Part shown: positions 44,089 through 45,522 of the stretch, one piece after another
Layout: each line of letters begins with the position of its first letter
Position numbering within the stretch: position 1 is the stretch's first letter
Origin: Chloroflexota bacterium
Lineage (GTDB): Bacteria > Chloroflexota > Dehalococcoidia > Lucifugimonadales > Lucifugimonadaceae
Direction: 5' to 3'
Assembly: GCA_027618835.1 (NCBI GenBank)
Contig: JAQCHZ010000004.1
Location: 104,715-150,236, forward strand
Length of the DNA: 45,522 bases
Position numbers and translations under genes: made by a program
Notes under the pieces: model-generated
The model's input: only the letters and a program-made list of their open reading frames with translations
Databases searched by the model: none
Told to the model about the DNA's origin: nothing

Positions 44089-44712
44089 ATGGAAATACGC
44101 TGGCTAGGCAATTCGACTTTTGAGGTCCAATCTTCAGTGGGCGTGGTAATTGTCGATCACCAGGGCGACATTCCTCCTGCATCGGAACTAAAAGACGAAA
44201 ACACCGTATTTGTTTATAGCAAAGGCGAGCGTCGAAGCCATCCGGAAAGCGACTCGCAAGTGCTCTCGGGCCCTGGCGAATATGAAATTGGTGGGCTTGC
44301 AATTCGGGGGGTGGCCACTCCGGCGGACGATCCTGCGATTTCGCACGATATGAACACCGTGTACGTGGTAGATGCTGACGGACTTCAGGTCGCAACACTA
44401 GGCAACCCAGGCTACCAGCCATCAGCTCAATCGGTTCAGCAGATCAGTAAGGTCGACATCCTTATTATCAACACCGAATCGCAAGGTCTCGAGCCAGATG
44501 AAATGTCGGCTGTGATCAGAAACCTCGAACCTAAGATGATCGTTCCGTCTGGTTACGACGCTGCGACAGGAAAGCCCAGCGCTGCAATGCAGCGGCTATT
44601 GACCGAGTTGGGTGTGAAAAACTTTGAAGCAACATCAAAACTCACAGTGAACAAGGCTGGGCTACCCGATGAACGTGTGGTGGTAGTGCTTCAGCAACAT
44701 ACTTACGCATAG
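44089..44712 (+). CDS. Metallo-beta-lactamase-fold protein lacking metal ligands
   Basis: The 207-residue protein follows the MBL-fold layout (Lactamase_B_3-like): MEIRWLGNSTFEV, IVDHQGD, VLSGPGEYEIGGLAIRGVA, NTVYVVDADGLQVATLGNPG, DILIIN and PKMIVPSGYD. The GHSxF His reads Asn (residue 8), the HxHxDH motif is absent (VYSKGERRSH instead), and LGDLG reads LGNPG. It should therefore not bind metal and is probably inactive as a hydrolase. I chose the ATG at 44089, with GAGGAACG upstream. An in-frame ATG at 44017 would add 24 residues. Confidence 0.8.
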   Translation: MEIRWLGNSTFEVQSSVGVVIVDHQGDIPPASELKDENTVFVYSKGERRSHPESDSQVLSGPGEYEIGGLAIRGVATPADDPAISHDMNTVYVVDADGLQVATLGNPGYQPSAQSVQQISKVDILIINTESQGLEPDEMSAVIRNLEPKMIVPSGYDAATGKPSAAMQRLLTELGVKNFEATSKLTVNKAGLPDERVVVVLQQHTYA

Positions 44713-44755
44713 GCAGTCCGAGTCGCTCGTCGGTTGCGACGTATTTGATAAGTAA

Positions 44756-44786
44756 AAAGCCCCTGCAAATTGCAGGGGCTTTTTTT
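44756..44786. terminator. Strong bidirectional intrinsic terminator
   Basis: AAAGCCCCTGCA (44756-44767) pairs with TGCAGGGGCTTT (44771-44782) around a three-base loop, and seven T (44780-44786) end the plus-strand reading; an A-run precedes the stem for the minus strand. It would end both the MBL-fold gene and the convergent surface-protein gene. Confidence 0.92.
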
Positions 44787-44833
44787 ATTGTTCTGATTGC
44801 TGTTTGAAACGGAACTGAGTTGACGAACGGTGC

Positions 44834-45522
44834 TTACCGAGCGTTCCGCTCGAACCGTCGCCACGCTAGCAGAGCTAGAGGAGCCAGTAGCAGTGCGATG
44901 TTGCCTAATCCTGCCGGGCCACCCTCTCTTGCACTACAAGAGCCACTAGCGGCCTCTTCAGCAACAGCTGTTGCTTTGAAGTCGGCAATCGGAGTCGGTG
45001 TCGGCGTCGACGTTGGCCTCACGGTTGGTGTTGGTGTTGGTGTCGGCGTACGAGTTGGCTCCGGGGTCGGAGTTGGTGTCGGCGTACGAGTTGGCTCCGG
45101 GGTCGGAGTCGGTGTTGGCGGCACCGGAGTTGGCGTCGGCAAAGGCGGGAACACCAGTAGGAAGTTCTCTCTACGGGCGCCATCTTCGAACACGTCGTCC
45201 TGAAGGGCTTTTGTTTCACCGATAAAGAATTCGATCGGTCGTCCATCGTATTTTTCGAAATATGGATCAATGGTCAGGAAATACTCACCGCTGAATACCG
45301 ACGCAAATGGGGTGATGAAATCATCGATCACTGCGTAAATAAGTGTTCCATCTGGCGGTGGAACCGAGCCAGCTCTAACACGCCCTTCATAGAAGGTCGG
45401 TGCGAGGAGTACCGGTGTTGCAGTCGGCGTGGGTGGCACCAACGTCGGAGTAGGTGTGGCGAGTGGTGCGAACGGGAATCGAAGGTTTTGCTCGCGAAGC
45501 TGAGGGAGTCCCCAATCGGTAA
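44834..45522 (-). CDS. Surface protein with Thr-Pro-rich linker and C-terminal anchor (N-terminus outside window)
   Basis: The frame is open to the window edge, so the N-terminus is missing. From the visible end: a Thr-Pro run ([15 protein letters not shown]), a small beta-rich domain of about 85 residues (FYEGRVRAG ... [10 protein letters not shown] ... [13 protein letters not shown]), a long linker of PTPTP, PEPTRTP repeats, and a C-terminal region with a Cys ([10 protein letters not shown]), a hydrophobic helix ([15 protein letters not shown]) and an RRFERNAR tail. The last part looks like a tripartite sorting or anchor signal. A cell-surface location is inference. Similar domains are common, as I recall, in Chloroflexota surface proteins. 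Confidence 0.75.
   Translation of the reverse strand, partial: TDWGLPQLREQNLRFPFAPLATPTPTLVPPTPTATPVLLAPTFYEGRVRAGSVPPPDGTLIYAVIDDFITPFASVFSGEYFLTIDPYFEKYDGRPIEFFIGETKALQDDVFEDGARRENFLLVFPPLPTPTPVPPTPTPTPEPTRTPTPTPTPEPTRTPTPTPTPTVRPTSTPTPTPIADFKATAVAEEAASGSCSAREGGPAGLGNIALLLAPLALLAWRRFERNAR
45036..45107. repeat. Two perfect tandem copies of a 36-bp unit in the Thr-Pro linker
   Basis: The 36 bases at 45036-45071 are repeated exactly at 45072-45107. On the minus strand each copy encodes a 12-residue block with [10 protein letters not shown]. The array is inside the coding region of the surface protein and probably varies in copy number through slippage. The surrounding GTTGGTGTCGG-like repeats are degenerate forms. 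Confidence 0.9.

Noticed and set aside
45000-45130. CRISPR array
   Set aside because: The repeats are tandem with no spacers and lie inside a coding frame for Thr-Pro repeats.

Overview
The window is about 45.5 kb of bacterial chromosome with roughly balanced base composition. It carries one of the longest conserved gene clusters in bacteria (str-S10-spc-alpha plus rplM-rpsI) followed by housekeeping genes. No rRNA, tRNA, CRISPR array, transposase or phage gene is visible. Several traits suggest a member of the Chloroflexota, possibly Dehalococcoidia/SAR202-like: the S12 insertion, a GuaB3-type IMP dehydrogenase, hrcA-dnaJ-prmA-rsmE linkage, a DUF2520 protein with panB-panC, and Thr-Pro-rich surface proteins with a C-terminal anchor. 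This assignment is inference; no marker comparison could be run.

Layout. (1) 1-672, minus: an OmpR/PhoB-type DNA-binding protein with a degenerate receiver, divergent from the ribosomal cluster. (2) 875-22306, plus: a promoter, then rpsL-rpsG-fusA (no tuf), rpsJ-rplC-rplD-rplW-rplB-rpsS-rplV-rpsC-rplP-rpmC-rpsQ-rplN-rplX-rplE-rpsN-rpsH-rplF-rplR-rpsE-rpmD-rplO-secY-adk-map-infA-rpmJ-rpsM-rpsK-rpsD-rpoA-rplQ-truA-rplM-rpsI, ending at a strong terminator. Spacing is tight, with many TAATG or short overlaps and many TTG/GTG starts. (3) 22341-27613, minus: guaB3-hisS-prfA-prmC and a frameshifted DUF3291-like gene. (4) 27902-34404, plus: a shortened P1 peptidase, a DUF2520 Rossmann protein, panB, panC, surE, a NIPSNAP-like gene and a thiolase/OB-fold pair. 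(5) 34517-38681, plus: an Arg-rich leader reading frame with attenuator-like structures, argF, der, plsY, gpsA. (6) 38692-42765, minus: hrcA-dnaJ-prmA-rsmE without grpE-dnaK. (7) 42955-45522: a prenyltransferase-like gene with three in-frame stops, a metallo-beta-lactamase-fold protein lacking metal ligands, and a partial surface protein.

Functional picture. The first half supplies ribosomal proteins, EF-G, IF-1, RNA polymerase alpha, the Sec channel, methionine aminopeptidase and adenylate kinase, a growth-rate-linked set. The second half adds translation termination (prfA, prmC), His-tRNA charging, guanine nucleotide synthesis, pantothenate synthesis, arginine synthesis, ribosome assembly (der), phospholipid synthesis (plsY, gpsA) and protein folding.

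The least ordinary observations are the candidate arginine-responsive leader of argF; an intact 304-codon frame broken by TGA, TAA and TAG; a P1 peptidase that seems to have lost its middle in frame; low-complexity tails on S5, L5, L13, S3 and RpoA; a zinc-ligand-free L36; and intercistronic hairpins before rpsG and rpsD that could be autoregulatory sites. I did not find a clearly new multi-gene system.
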